This document shows positions 26,662-36,042 of a stretch of 64,000 bases of DNA, in pieces. Under the pieces are notes generated by a model. The model did no database searches. It saw only the letters and a program-made list of their open reading frames with translations, and was not told where the DNA came from. The stretch spans positions 62,001 through 126,000 of the forward strand of contig JANMAT010000116.1 of assembly GCA_031359995.1 (NCBI GenBank), in the 5' to 3' direction. Made by a program: the position numbers and the translations under genes. Each line of letters starts with the position of its first letter. The stretch's first letter is position 1. The DNA is from JANMAT01 sp031359995 (lineage in GTDB: Bacteria; Actinomycetota; Acidimicrobiia; Acidimicrobiales; Ilumatobacteraceae).

Positions 26662-26700
26662 GAGCAGCTGAGGCGCTGGGAGGGGGTACCTCAGCTGCTC
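26662..26700 (-). promoter_or_regulatory. Inverted repeat in the whiB leader
   Basis: Perfect 11-bp arms GAGCAGCTGAG (26662-26672) and CTCAGCTGCTC (26690-26700) flank 17 nt, between the predicted start of transcription and the whiB ribosome site. It could act as an RNA hairpin in the roughly 70-nt leader or as a dimeric operator. Confidence 0.55.
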
Positions 26701-26710
26701 GATGTAATTA

Positions 26711-26739
26711 AGACTAAACAGCGTCGGGGTCGAACGCAA
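26711..26739 (-). promoter_or_regulatory. Predicted whiB promoter
   Basis: On the minus strand TTGCGT (complement of 26734-26739), 17 nt and TAGTCT (complement of 26711-26716) form a good sigma-A promoter in an AT-richer patch. Transcription would begin near 26704, giving a leader of about 70 nt that holds the inverted repeat. Confidence 0.5.
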
Positions 26740-26847
26740 CCCACCGAGACCGTCAACATGTGTACGACGCCGCGTACCCGCTTGGACGAGCGCGGAGCCG
26801 GATTCGGCGCGACGGCGCCGGAACCCTCCCGGCGGTGGCGGGTCCGG

Positions 26848-28236
26848 TCAGAGCAGTTCGGCGGCCAGGCTGGCCACCTCGCCGCGCTCGCACGCGGTGA
26901 GGGTGACCTGACCGAAGCAGCGTTGCCCGCCGAAGGCCTGGCCCAACACGGCCAGCGCGTTGTTGCGCTCGCCGAGGTACGGCGCGTCGATCTGGCTCGT
27001 GTCGCCCGTGAAGACGACCTTGGTGCCCTCGCCGACGCGCGTGAGGATCGTCTTCAACGTGGACGGCTCCAGGTTCTGCGCTTCGTCCACGAGCACGAAC
27101 TGACCGTGCAGCGATCGTCCCCGTAGGAACGTGACCGACTCGAGCGACAAGGTGCCCCGATCGGTGAGCTCCTCGATGAGCTCGCGTGCGTCGCGCAGCG
27201 ACCGGCGGTCGGTGAGGGCCACGACGGCGTCGTGGATGGCGGCCATCCACGGGTCGAGCTTCTCGTCGAGCCCGCCGGGCAGGAAGCCCAGCTCGGCCCG
27301 GCCGACGGGCACGAGCGGGCGGTACACGCCGAGCCGCTCGTACCGACGCTGCTCGACCACCTGCTCCAGGCCGGCGGCGATGGCCATGATCGTCTTGCCC
27401 GTGCCGGCGCGCCCATCGAGGGCGACGACGGTGATGTCGGGATCGAGCAGCAGATCCAGGGCGAAGCGCTGCTCCTTCGACCGGGCCCGGAGCCCCCACG
27501 CCTCGGGCGAGGCGCCGGGCAGCAGCACGAGCTCATCGCCGCGGCGGCGGGTGAGGGCCGACTGCGAACCGGCGCGGAGCACGGCGAAGGTGTTCTCGGG
27601 CAGCGAGGCGGCGTGGTCGATGGCGTCGACGTGGACGGCGCCGGCGGCGTAGGCGCAGTCGATGCGCTCGCGGCTGGCGTCGAGGGTGGTGTAGCCCGTG
27701 GGCTGGCGGCCGGCCCACGACGTGGCCGGCACGTGCTCGACCGCTTCGAGGCCGAGATGTGCCGCCTTGATGCGCAGGGCGGCGTCGTTCGACACCAGCC
27801 GGGTGGGACCCCGCCCGGTCTGGCCGAGGGCGGCACCGATGATGCGGTTGTCCTCCTTGCGGGGATCGAGGCCGTGCTCGTGCAGCAGGTGCGTCTGCAC
27901 CCCGTTCAGCTCGATGCACACGGTCGGCGCGTCGAGGTCGTCGTTCACCCGGAAGCCGTCGGCCAACGACCCGCCGGCTTTGGTGCGCAGGTCCTCCAGC
28001 GCCCGGAGCGCGGCGCGGGCCGAGCGGCCCACGTCGTCGGGGCGGGTCTTCAGCCCGTCGAGCTCCTCGATCACCGTGATCGGGATGACGACGTCGACCG
28101 GTCCCATCCGGGTGAACCCGTCGGGGTCGGCGACCAGCACCGACGTGTCGAGCACGACCCGTATCCGCTGGGCGGAGGGGTCGGGCCGCCCGAGGGCGCG
28201 CGCGTCAACAGGAACGGGTTCTACGAGATCGGTCAC
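26848..28236 (-). CDS. PIN-domain/PhoH-like ATPase
   Basis: A 462-residue protein joining an N-terminal PIN nuclease-type domain (about 25-150; acidic residues at Asp30 and in EELD near 58-60) to a PhoH ATPase (about 250-462) with Walker A DGRAGTGKT near 274-282 and Walker B FVLVDEAQN. This PhoH2 layout is associated with RNA unwinding and cleavage and, in mycobacteria, with toxin-antitoxin-type control; no antitoxin gene adjoins it here. The GTG start at 28236 has GTGGGAG upstream. Confidence 0.88.
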   Translation of the reverse strand: MTDLVEPVPVDARALGRPDPSAQRIRVVLDTSVLVADPDGFTRMGPVDVVIPITVIEELDGLKTRPDDVGRSARAALRALEDLRTKAGGSLADGFRVNDDLDAPTVCIELNGVQTHLLHEHGLDPRKEDNRIIGAALGQTGRGPTRLVSNDAALRIKAAHLGLEAVEHVPATSWAGRQPTGYTTLDASRERIDCAYAAGAVHVDAIDHAASLPENTFAVLRAGSQSALTRRRGDELVLLPGASPEAWGLRARSKEQRFALDLLLDPDITVVALDGRAGTGKTIMAIAAGLEQVVEQRRYERLGVYRPLVPVGRAELGFLPGGLDEKLDPWMAAIHDAVVALTDRRSLRDARELIEELTDRGTLSLESVTFLRGRSLHGQFVLVDEAQNLEPSTLKTILTRVGEGTKVVFTGDTSQIDAPYLGERNNALAVLGQAFGGQRCFGQVTLTACERGEVASLAAELL

Positions 28237-28394
28237 AGCACTCCCACCGAGGTGCGTTCATGAGCGGATGCTCGGGCGACGATGTTCCCCGTTGTACCGC
28301 ACACGGCCGAGCCGTGGAGGGATGCCGTCGGACCAGCACATCTCCAGTGCTTAGCAGCCCCGGATGGCCCGCGGGTGTCGGGGGTGTGAACGGT

Positions 28395-29810
28395 TCAGGC
28401 GGTGGTGACGGGCGCGACGCGACCGTTGGCCGAGCCATTTGATCCGTTGCCGTTGCGCCCACCCCGGCCGCCACGACGGGGGGCGTTCGGGGACACGCGC
28501 AGCGGGAAGGCCAGTTGGACGCGGCCGCCGCCTTCGGTGCGGTTGGTCACCGTGAGGCGGCCGCTCACGGCTCGCGCCGTGCGCTGGGCGATGTCGAGGC
28601 CGAGACCGGTGGACGTGCCGCCGCTCTCGCCCCGCTTGATCTGGAAGCCCTCGGGGAAGCCGGGGCCGTTGTCGTCGAGGGTGAGGGTGGCCTCGTTGGA
28701 GCCGATGACGACCCACAAACGGATGCCGGAGCCCTCGGGGGTGTAGGTGAACGCGTTGGTGACGAGGGCGTCGAGGGCGACCGACAGGTCGTCGCGCTTG
28801 AGCGGTACCCAGGCGGCGCCGTGAGGCAGGTCGACGCGCCATTCGCGGTTGTCGTCCTCGGCCAGCACCTGCCAGAACTCGCAGCGGGTGCGGGCGACGT
28901 CGATCAGGTCGCACGAGATGTCGGCGGCCCGCTTGGGGGCCCGGACCTCACGAATGACGTTGGAGACGGCCTGCTCCATGGCCGAGATGTCGGTCATGAT
29001 CCGGTCACCGATCTCGGTGCCGGTGAGTGCGTCGGCGTCGAGCCGCAGGGCGGCCAGGGGCGTTCGTAGCCGGTGTGAAAGGTCGGCCAGCGTCTCCCGC
29101 TCGGCCGCCAGCAGCTCGTCGATCCGATCGGCGAGGTTGTTGACGGCGCCACCGACGTCGGCGATCTCGGGCGGACCCGACGGCACGGTTCGAGCGTCCG
29201 ACTCACCCGCTGACAGCCGACGCGTGACGTCGGCCAGCTCCTTCGTGGGTTTTACGATCGCCCGTGCCAGTCGATCGGCGATGGCGACGGCCGTGAGGAT
29301 CAGCGCGAGGGCCACGACTGCCAGCCAGGCCCAGCTGGTGATCACCCCCTTGTCGACGACACGCGAGGGTGTGAAGACGCGGACGACGATGGTGGCGACG
29401 CCGCCTTTCTCAGACGGCACGACGATGGGCCAGAGCACCTCGATGCCCTTGCTGCTGTTCCGCGTCGACGGTGAGCCGGAATCCCGGATCTCCTTGACGG
29501 AAGCGGGCGTCTGACCAGGGCCTGCGGCGATGGCCACGTTGTCCCGCACGGGCAGGGGGAGATCGTTGGGCAACCACACGACGACGTCACCCTTCGACTG
29601 CACCTGGTCGGCGATCGACAAGAGCGTGTTTCGCACCGACCCGGCGTTGTCGGTGGTGATGAACGACGTGACGAGCTTGGCGTCCTGCTGCGCCGTGACC
29701 CGTGCGATGTCGCGCTGGTACTGGCGGATGTACACCGCCAGAGGGACGTTGAACGCGACCGCGACCATCGTCGAGATGGCCAGAGCCACCATGATGAGTC
29801 GTCGTCGCAT
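28395..29810 (-). CDS. Sensor histidine kinase
   Basis: A 471-residue membrane kinase. TM1 lies at about 7-29, the extracytoplasmic sensor domain at about 30-155, TM2 at about 160-182 (WAWLAVVALALILTAVAIA), then HAMP (about 183-235). The phosphoacceptor region is DLSHRLRTPLAAL (His near 246), with the N-box DALVTNAFTYTP and ATP motifs DDNGPGFP and STGLGLDIAQ. A Gly/Arg/Asn-rich basic tail (RRGGRGGRNGNG) is unusual and could bind nucleic acid or membrane. ATG 29810 was chosen for its GGGAGGG ribosome site. It follows its response regulator in one operon; the signal is unknown. Confidence 0.9.
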   Translation of the reverse strand: MRRRLIMVALAISTMVAVAFNVPLAVYIRQYQRDIARVTAQQDAKLVTSFITTDNAGSVRNTLLSIADQVQSKGDVVVWLPNDLPLPVRDNVAIAAGPGQTPASVKEIRDSGSPSTRNSSKGIEVLWPIVVPSEKGGVATIVVRVFTPSRVVDKGVITSWAWLAVVALALILTAVAIADRLARAIVKPTKELADVTRRLSAGESDARTVPSGPPEIADVGGAVNNLADRIDELLAAERETLADLSHRLRTPLAALRLDADALTGTEIGDRIMTDISAMEQAVSNVIREVRAPKRAADISCDLIDVARTRCEFWQVLAEDDNREWRVDLPHGAAWVPLKRDDLSVALDALVTNAFTYTPEGSGIRLWVVIGSNEATLTLDDNGPGFPEGFQIKRGESGGTSTGLGLDIAQRTARAVSGRLTVTNRTEGGGRVQLAFPLRVSPNAPRRGGRGGRNGNGSNGSANGRVAPVTTA

Positions 29811-29842
29811 CGCCCGCGCCCTCCCTTCAAGCCCAGGGCAGC

Positions 29843-30520
29843 TTAGGGCGCGGCCAGCTTGACGCCCACGCCGCGGACGGTGTGGATGTACCGGGGGGAG
29901 TCGGCCGTCTCGCCAAGCTTCCGTCGCAGCCACGAGAGGTGGACGTCGACCGTCTTGTCAGCACCGCCGTACGGCTGGCGCCATACCTCGGCGAGCAGCT
30001 CGCGCTTGGATACGACCTCGCCCACTCGGTGAGCCAGGTAGGCGAGGAGGTCGAACTCCTTGCGCGACAGGTCGAGCGACTTGCCGTCGAGCAGGACCTC
30101 ACGGCTGCGGGGGTCGATGTGGAGGCCGCCTACTTCGATCGTGCCGCCGCCGGCGGCCTGCCCGCGACGCCGGAGCACGGCACGCATGCGGGCGTCGAGT
30201 TGGTCGGCCGAGAACGGCTTGACCAGGTAGTCGTCGGCGCCGGCATCGAGCAGGCGAACGATCTCGGCCTCCTCGTCACGAGCTGTCGCCACGATCACCG
30301 GAACTTCGGACACAGCTCGGAGCATCTTCAACAGCTCGCTGCCGTCGAGGTCGGGCAGCCCGAGGTCGAGCACCACGACGTCCGGGGCCCAGGCAACGAT
30401 GTCGCGCAAGCCGTCGAGGGCGCGAGCTGCGGTGCGCACGGCGTGCCCTCGATCGGACAGCGATCGGGTGAGTGCGGACCTGATGGCTTGGTCGTCTTCG
30501 ACCAGGAAGATGGCGGACAC
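29843..30520 (-). CDS. OmpR/PhoB-family response regulator
   Basis: A 225-residue two-domain regulator: receiver domain (1-118; acidic pair Asp9/Asp10, phosphoacceptor Asp52 in VVLDLGLPD, Lys near 102 in LVKPF) and a winged-helix DNA-binding domain (about 128-222, LSRKEFDLLAYLAHRVGEVVSKRELL). It is the cognate partner of the kinase 32 nt downstream. GTG 30520 is 6 nt after TAACCT on the minus strand, so the operon is probably transcribed without a leader. It diverges from the secreted Ser/Thr-rich protein gene, a candidate target. Confidence 0.92.
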   Translation of the reverse strand: MSAIFLVEDDQAIRSALTRSLSDRGHAVRTAARALDGLRDIVAWAPDVVVLDLGLPDLDGSELLKMLRAVSEVPVIVATARDEEAEIVRLLDAGADDYLVKPFSADQLDARMRAVLRRRGQAAGGGTIEVGGLHIDPRSREVLLDGKSLDLSRKEFDLLAYLAHRVGEVVSKRELLAEVWRQPYGGADKTVDVHLSWLRRKLGETADSPRYIHTVRGVGVKLAAP

Positions 30521-30630
30521 GTCGCTAGGTTAAGTGAAATCGGCCTCTGAGACCGACAACTTCGCATTTCGTGCCGAACATGGGTCGAGTGACCCGTCGC
30601 CGGCGTGTGCCTCACAACTAGGATCAGCTC

Positions 30631-31341
30631 GTGAGGAGACGGATCCTGATGGCGGCGTTGTGGCTGGCAGGGACCCTCGGCGCCACCGGCGTCGTCTTCA
30701 CCGCCGTCGGCAAGCTCAGCACCAACCTCAGCTCGATCGGAGATAACGAGAGTAGGGCTCGGCTAGGGCCAGGGTCGTCGGACTCCACGACAACTTCCCT
30801 CGCACCGTTCATCGCGACGACGAGTTCGAGCATGGTCGCCGTCGATCCGACGACGATCGAGACGGTGGTCGAGACCACCAGCTCGTCTGTGGACGACAGA
30901 TCGGTTGAGGACCCGTCGCTGTCGTCGGACACCCAGCCGTCGACCACCCGGCCCACCGCGGTGCGGACGACGCCCGTCGTCACGGCGACAGTTCCTGTGG
31001 TGGTGACGACAGCGCCGGTGCCGCCGACCGCTGCGCCGCCGACCGCGGCCCCATCCACCAGCCCCACGGTCGCAACCACGGAAGCGCCGCCGACCACGAG
31101 CCCGGTCGGTGGCTGCGTGACCAGTCGACGGTCCCTGACCGGTCGGAACACCGTCGTCTACCAGGTCTGCCCTGCGGGTTTGATCTTCGTGCAGGCCCTT
31201 CCTGCACCGGGTTGGTCGGTCGGGTCCTCGGTCGTGACGGGCCCGCCGACCGTAACTGTCATCTTCTCGAAGGGTGCCACCTCGATCACATGCACGCTGC
31301 GCCCGCTCGGCGACGCCCTCGTCGACACGTCGAGTTGCTGA
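30631..31341 (+). CDS. Exported Ser/Thr/Pro-rich protein with C-terminal Cys domain
   Basis: A 236-residue protein with an N-terminal signal anchor (RRRILMAALWLAGTLGATGVVF), a low-complexity Ser/Thr/Pro/Ala/Val stalk of about 120 residues and a small C-terminal domain with four cysteines (GGCVTSRRSL, QVCPAGLIF, SITCTLRPL, DTSSC end) that could form two disulfides. No homology is recognised. The stalk looks like a cell-wall spanning, perhaps glycosylated segment. GTG 30631 is 6 nt after TAGGAT. It diverges from the two-component operon. Confidence 0.7.
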   Translation: MRRRILMAALWLAGTLGATGVVFTAVGKLSTNLSSIGDNESRARLGPGSSDSTTTSLAPFIATTSSSMVAVDPTTIETVVETTSSSVDDRSVEDPSLSSDTQPSTTRPTAVRTTPVVTATVPVVVTTAPVPPTAAPPTAAPSTSPTVATTEAPPTTSPVGGCVTSRRSLTGRNTVVYQVCPAGLIFVQALPAPGWSVGSSVVTGPPTVTVIFSKGATSITCTLRPLGDALVDTSSC

Positions 31342-31353
31342 AAGCAGCTGGCG

Positions 31354-32031
31354 TCAACACCCGTCGAGGATGACGACGCGGACCTCGAGGGGGCCGTGGA
31401 CGCCGAGGGCGATGATCTGCTCGATGTCGCCCGAGCGGCTGGGCCCGGTGATCAGGGCGATGTTGGACGGGAGCTCCTGCTCGCCCAGGTGACGGAGCAC
31501 CTGCGCCGTCGACGCCACGATCCGGCTCGCCGGCAGCACGCACAGGTGCACCGGCGGCAACAGGCTGGCGGTGCGGCCACCGGCCCGACCCGAGTGCTGC
31601 ACGACCGTCCCCGTGGTGGCCAGGCCGGCGATGGCCGAGGTGACCCCGAGCCCGGCGGCGGCGCTGGCGTCCTTCGACATCTCCGACAGCTCGACCCCAC
31701 GGGCGGCGAGCAGCTCGCCCACCTGCTGGGCCTCGGGCTCGCGGCTGATCACCGCCCGTCGCACCGAGTGGGTCGCCACCAGCTCGTCCACGTAGTCGCC
31801 GGGCACCGATGCACCCGGAACCCGGGTCACCAGGACGCGCACCGCGTCGGCGTTGCGTACGAACGATCCGACCAGATCGTCGGGATCGAGCAGCCGCGAC
31901 ACCACGAACGGCACCCCGTCGACCAACGGGCCGGGCAGAGGGTGCGCCGGGTTGTCCGGCACGCCGTCGGCCAGGCGGGCCCGCAAGCGGCCCAGGAACG
32001 CGGCGCGGTCGCCGGTCTCCACGCCGTTCAC
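31354..32031 (-). CDS. lutC: LUD-domain protein LutC (lactate utilization)
   Basis: A 225-residue protein with the LUD fold (GLGVTSAIAGLATTGTVVQHSG; SNIALITGPSRSGDIEQIIALGVHGP, the hallmark C-terminal motif). It is the third subunit of the LutABC complex that oxidises L-lactate to pyruvate. GTG 32031 overlaps the lutB stop by 4 nt. Confidence 0.9.
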   Translation of the reverse strand: MNGVETGDRAAFLGRLRARLADGVPDNPAHPLPGPLVDGVPFVVSRLLDPDDLVGSFVRNADAVRVLVTRVPGASVPGDYVDELVATHSVRRAVISREPEAQQVGELLAARGVELSEMSKDASAAAGLGVTSAIAGLATTGTVVQHSGRAGGRTASLLPPVHLCVLPASRIVASTAQVLRHLGEQELPSNIALITGPSRSGDIEQIIALGVHGPLEVRVVILDGC

Positions 32032-33431
32032 ACCTCACCGGCCTTCCAACGCTCGGTGAAGCTGCGCGCCGCCGGCGTCGGCGGGGTGCGACCAGCGGCC
32101 CAGTTCTTCAACCCGGGCGCGAGGTGGGCGAAGCGCCCGAGCGGGCGCCCGAGGGCCATCACCTTCATGGACGCCCGGTACGGCAGCGGCCGGCTCCACG
32201 CCGACGACCACGCCGACCACCCTGCCTTTTCGACGCGCCCGGCGTCCGCGGACTTCTGGCGCCGGAGGCCGAGGAGCATGTCCTGGATGGGGATCGACAC
32301 GGGGCAGGCGTCCATGCACGCACCGCACAGCGTGGAGGCGTTGGCCAGCTCGGCCGCCTCGGGGTGCTCGCCGGCGAGCAGGGGCGTCAGGACGGCGCCG
32401 ATGGGGCCGGAGTACACCCATCCGTAGGCGTGCCCGCCGGTCTGGCGGTACACCGGGCACACGTTCAGGCAGGCACCGCAGCGGATGCAGTTGAGGATCT
32501 CGTGGAACTCGGTGCCCAGGATGTCGCCGCGGCCGTTGTCGAGGATGACGATGTGGATCTCGTCGGGGCCGTCGCCCTCGTCGTCACGCCGGGGACCGGT
32601 GAGGATGTTGGTGTAGGTCGACAGGTGCTGGCCGGTGCCCGAGCGGGCCAGCAGGTTGATGAAGAGGTCGAGCTGATCCCAGGTCTCGACGATGCGCTCC
32701 AACCCCATGACCGCGATGTGCACCCGCGGCGCGGTGGTGGACAGTCGACCGTTGCCTTCGTTCTCGACGAGCACGAGCGAGCCGGTCTCGGCGACGGCCA
32801 TGTTGCACCCCGAGATCCCGAGGTCGGCCCGCAGGAACTCGGCCCGCAGCTGGACGCGGGCGAAGCCGGCGAGCTCCTCGGGTTCGGTGCCGAGCGGGTG
32901 GTCGGGGCCGGCGACGGGCTGGAGGATGTCGCGCACCTGGTACCGGTCGAGGTGCACCGCCGGGGCGATGATGTGGCTCGGGGTCTGGTCGGCGAGCTGG
33001 ATGATCCACTCGCCCAGGTCGGTCTCGACCACGTGGCAGCCGGCCGCTTCGAGGGCGTGGTTCATGCCGGTCTCTTCGGTGGCCATCGACTTGCCCTTCA
33101 CCACCGTTCTGGCACCGATGCGGCGGGCGACCTCCACGACGTAGGCGTTGGCGTCGACGCCGTCGGCCGCCCAGTGCACGTGGGCCCCGGCCGCCATGGC
33201 GTTCGTGGCGAAGCGGTCGAGTACGCGCGGCAGCTCGGCCAGCACGTCGTGGCGGACGCGCCGTGCCGCCCGGCGCATGCCGTCGGGGTCGTCGATCACG
33301 CCGAGCATGGCCTCACGACCGTCGGCGAAGCGCGACACGGCCTTGCTGATGGAGCGGCGCAGGCGTTCGTCGTCGGCCGCTTCGGCGGTGCGCTGACGCA
33401 GCGTGGTGCCGGCCAGGGTGAACTCGGCCAT
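32028..33431 (-). CDS. lutB: Iron-sulfur LUD protein LutB
   Basis: A 467-residue protein: a LUD domain in the first 300 residues (GCNMAVAETGSLVLVENEGN) and a ferredoxin-like region with two [4Fe-4S] motifs, CIRCGACLNVCP near 310 and CGACMDACP near 367, then a C-terminal tail. It is the electron-transfer subunit of lactate oxidation. ATG 33431 was chosen since it lies 2 nt after lutA; a longer frame extends into that gene. Confidence 0.92.
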   Translation of the reverse strand: MAEFTLAGTTLRQRTAEAADDERLRRSISKAVSRFADGREAMLGVIDDPDGMRRAARRVRHDVLAELPRVLDRFATNAMAAGAHVHWAADGVDANAYVVEVARRIGARTVVKGKSMATEETGMNHALEAAGCHVVETDLGEWIIQLADQTPSHIIAPAVHLDRYQVRDILQPVAGPDHPLGTEPEELAGFARVQLRAEFLRADLGISGCNMAVAETGSLVLVENEGNGRLSTTAPRVHIAVMGLERIVETWDQLDLFINLLARSGTGQHLSTYTNILTGPRRDDEGDGPDEIHIVILDNGRGDILGTEFHEILNCIRCGACLNVCPVYRQTGGHAYGWVYSGPIGAVLTPLLAGEHPEAAELANASTLCGACMDACPVSIPIQDMLLGLRRQKSADAGRVEKAGWSAWSSAWSRPLPYRASMKVMALGRPLGRFAHLAPGLKNWAAGRTPPTPAARSFTERWKAGEV

Positions 33432-33433
33432 GG

Positions 33434-34180
33434 TCAGCCCGCCTTCGGTTGGTCGGGTACCCGCTCGGCCAGCACCTGGGCGATGTGGCGCATCTTCACC
33501 TTCACACCTTCGTGCTCGGCTCGACCGCGCAGGTGCATGAGGCACGACGAGTCGGCGGCCACGAGCGAGGAGCACCCGGTGTCGACGAGGGTCGTCAGCT
33601 TGTCGTCGGCCATGCTCTCACTCGTCTCGGGCAGCTTGAAGCTGAACAGGCCGCCGAAGCCGCAGCAGCGCTGGGCCGCCGACCACTCCACCTGGGTGCA
33701 CCCGGCGGCGGCCAGCGCCCGCTCGGGTGCGTCCTCCAACCGGAGCTCGCGGAGCATGTGGCACGAGTGGTGGTAGGCCACGTCTTCTGCGGCCGGGGCG
33801 AGCTCAGGCATGCCGTGGCGGTCGAGGAACTCGGTCAGCTCGAACAGGCGCGTGCCCAGCGATCGGGCCCGCTCGGCGGCGACGTGATCGCCGGCGAGCT
33901 CGAACAGCTCGGGCCAGAACAGCCGCACCATCGTGATGCACGACCCGGCGGGCGCGACGATGGCCTCCACGTCGGCGGCCGCGAGGGCGTCGAGCGTGGT
34001 GCGGGCGACCTTGGCGGCGTCGTCAGCGAAGCCCGAGTTCCACGCCGGCTGCCCACAACACGTCTGACCGGACGGGACGACCACCTCGTGGCCCGCGGCG
34101 CGCAGGACGCGGACCGTCGCCACGGCCACGTCAGGCTCGAACAGGTCGGCCACGCACGTGATGAACAACCCCACTCGCAT
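33434..34180 (-). CDS. lutA: CCG-domain protein LutA
   Basis: A 248-residue protein with two cysteine-rich CCG domains (SGQTCCGQPAWNSG near 37-50; RCCGFGGLFS near 170-180, each with a partner Cys upstream), the heterodisulfide-reductase-type subunit of LutABC. First gene of the operon; ATG 34180 is 8 nt after TAACCT. Neither a lactate permease nor a LutR regulator adjoins it. Confidence 0.92.
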   Translation of the reverse strand: MRVGLFITCVADLFEPDVAVATVRVLRAAGHEVVVPSGQTCCGQPAWNSGFADDAAKVARTTLDALAAADVEAIVAPAGSCITMVRLFWPELFELAGDHVAAERARSLGTRLFELTEFLDRHGMPELAPAAEDVAYHHSCHMLRELRLEDAPERALAAAGCTQVEWSAAQRCCGFGGLFSFKLPETSESMADDKLTTLVDTGCSSLVAADSSCLMHLRGRAEHEGVKVKMRHIAQVLAERVPDQPKAG

Positions 34181-34195
34181 CGGGGCTCAGGTTAC

Positions 34196-34756
34196 TCAGG
34201 GGGTGGGCAGCGGGCTGGAGTCGACGCCCTCGTCGAGCGGCACGCCGCACGTGTTCAGGAAGAAGGACACGACGTGGTAGTTCCCGATGGCCGCGACCAG
34301 GTCGAGCAGCTGCTTCTCGTCGTAGCGCGCCTGCAGGGTCGCCCACGTCGCGTCGGAGATGCGCGCCACGGTGTGCAGCTCGTCGGCCGCCCGCACCACG
34401 GCGGCGTCGAACGGCGACCAGATCGGGTCGTCGGGGCCGACGGTGAGGGCGGTGATCTCGGCGTCGGAGATGCCGCAGCGGCGCCCGATGATCACGTGCT
34501 GGCCCCACTCGTAGGCCGACCGGCACAGGTAGCCGACCCGCAGGATGGCCAGCTCGCGGTCGCGCTCGGGCAGTGTGGACTTCGACAGCACGTGGCCCGC
34601 GAACACGAGCCAGCGCTTCAGCATCTTCGGGTGGCGGGCCAGCGTGGCGAAGATGTTCAGCGGCTTGCCGTCGGCGCTGAACATCTTGCCCATCGCGTCG
34701 CGCGCCTCGTCGGACCATTCGTCGAGGGGGAGCGGTGACAGCCGTGGTGTGGTCAT
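34196..34756 (-). CDS. Carboxymuconolactone decarboxylase / AhpD-like protein
   Basis: A 186-residue all-helical CMD-family protein (PERDRELAILRVGYLCRSAYEWGQHVIIGRRCGI). The core keeps a Glu-x-x-x-His arrangement (EWGQH), but the classical CxxC of AhpD peroxidase is reduced to a single Cys before SAYEW, so it is more likely a decarboxylase/isomerase-type or redox-inactive member. It diverges from the HIT gene. Confidence 0.82.
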   Translation of the reverse strand: MTTPRLSPLPLDEWSDEARDAMGKMFSADGKPLNIFATLARHPKMLKRWLVFAGHVLSKSTLPERDRELAILRVGYLCRSAYEWGQHVIIGRRCGISDAEITALTVGPDDPIWSPFDAAVVRAADELHTVARISDATWATLQARYDEKQLLDLVAAIGNYHVVSFFLNTCGVPLDEGVDSSPLPTP

Positions 34757-34787
34757 GGCGGCATCTTGGCAGGCAGAATCGCCGGCG

Positions 34788-35228
34788 ATGACCGTGTGCA
34801 CCTTCTGCGAGATCGTGGCCGGGCGCATGGCCGCCCACGAGGTCTGGCGTGACGACGTGGCCGTCGCGTTCCTCGACATCCGCCCGTTGTTTCCTGGACA
34901 CGTGCTGGTGGTACCGACCGGGCACGTGGTCACCCTGCCCGATCTCGATCCGGCGTCGGTCGGGCCGTTCTTCGAGCGCGTCCGACGGATCGCCGCCGCC
35001 GTTCCACTCGCGCTCGATGCCCACGGCACGTTCGTGGCCAACAACAACGTGGTGAGCCAGAGCGTGGCCCACCTGCACGTGCACGTGGTGCCCCGGCGGC
35101 GCAAGGACGGGCTCCGGGGCTTCTTCTGGCCCCGCCAACGCTACGGTGACGACGCCGAGGCGGCCGCGGTGGCCGCCACCATCGCCGGGCAGCTCCGTCG
35201 TGACGTCGGTGAGCGGCCGATCAGCTGA
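34788..35228 (+). CDS. HIT-family nucleotide hydrolase
   Basis: A 146-residue histidine-triad protein. The triad HLHVHVV with the preceding SVAH lies near 90-97, and the N-terminal CTFCEIVAGR pair of cysteines is typical of the zinc-binding HIT branch. It should hydrolyse adenosine phosphoramidates or dinucleotides. It overlaps the converging DUF429 gene by 8 nt. Confidence 0.9.
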   Translation: MTVCTFCEIVAGRMAAHEVWRDDVAVAFLDIRPLFPGHVLVVPTGHVVTLPDLDPASVGPFFERVRRIAAAVPLALDAHGTFVANNNVVSQSVAHLHVHVVPRRRKDGLRGFFWPRQRYGDDAEAAAVAATIAGQLRRDVGERPIS

Positions 35229-35916
35229 CGATGCGCATCGGAAGGCCGTGTTCGTCGCGCTCGCCGGCGCCGAACGTCTCGGCGACGCCGGCGGCGAACC
35301 GGCGGGCGCTCCAGAGCACGGCGTAGGCGTCGAACACATCGTGCTCCGGCGTGCGGGGCGGTCGATGGAGCGGGCCGAACACGGCCTCGAGCGCGGCGCG
35401 CCGGTCGTCGCGACCTTCGGCGGTGCGCTTGGGGGCCAGCGGGCGCCCGGTGAGGCGCACGAAGGCGCACTCGGGGTGGATCTCGACGACGCGATCGGCC
35501 AGTGCGGGCGTCATCAGCGCGTCGATCTCGCGGATCTTGGGGAAGAGGTTGAACGTCTGCTGCGTGAGGCCCTTGCCGTGACGCGCTCGCGCATCGCGGT
35601 TCGCCTCGGCGTAGCCGCGATGGCCGACCAGGTCGCGCGGAGGCGTCGGGAAGATGGTCGACGAGCGCGACGCGAGGAACCTTCGCGCCTGCGCGTCGGC
35701 CAGGCGACCCCACGACGACGGCAGCCCGATCGGCATGTCGACACCGATCACGTCGAAAATTTCGAGGAGCGACGCGAACGTGGGTGTGACGTACGCACCT
35801 CTGTCGTGTGCCACGACCCAGCCACCGCGACAACCGTCCACGCCGGCGACGCGCAGGGCGCCGCGTGCGGAGGGCCGAGAGCGCGTCAAGCCTTGTGGCA
35901 CAGGCATCTTCATCAC
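35221..35916 (-). CDS. DUF429-family protein
   Basis: A 231-residue protein with the DUF429 hallmarks: GVDGCRGGWV near 25-34, IGVDMPIGLP near 56-65, FPTPPRD near 89-95, and the C-terminal HDVFDAYAVLWSA. The acidic residues suggest an RNase H-like metal-dependent fold, but no activity is established. The start may be at 35916 or the second Met at 35913. A run of about 530 nt without a convincing gene lies upstream. Confidence 0.82.
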   Translation of the reverse strand: MMKMPVPQGLTRSRPSARGALRVAGVDGCRGGWVVAHDRGAYVTPTFASLLEIFDVIGVDMPIGLPSSWGRLADAQARRFLASRSSTIFPTPPRDLVGHRGYAEANRDARARHGKGLTQQTFNLFPKIREIDALMTPALADRVVEIHPECAFVRLTGRPLAPKRTAEGRDDRRAALEAVFGPLHRPPRTPEHDVFDAYAVLWSARRFAAGVAETFGAGERDEHGLPMRIVS

Positions 35917-36042
35917 GTCATCATGCGACGTGGACGCGGTCGATGCACGTCGCGCAAGGGTGCTTGCATCGGCGCGCGAGGGCGGCCATCATCATCGGCA
36001 CGACATCGACCGAGTTGAGCGCTTCGGCGCTCCTCGGTGCTG

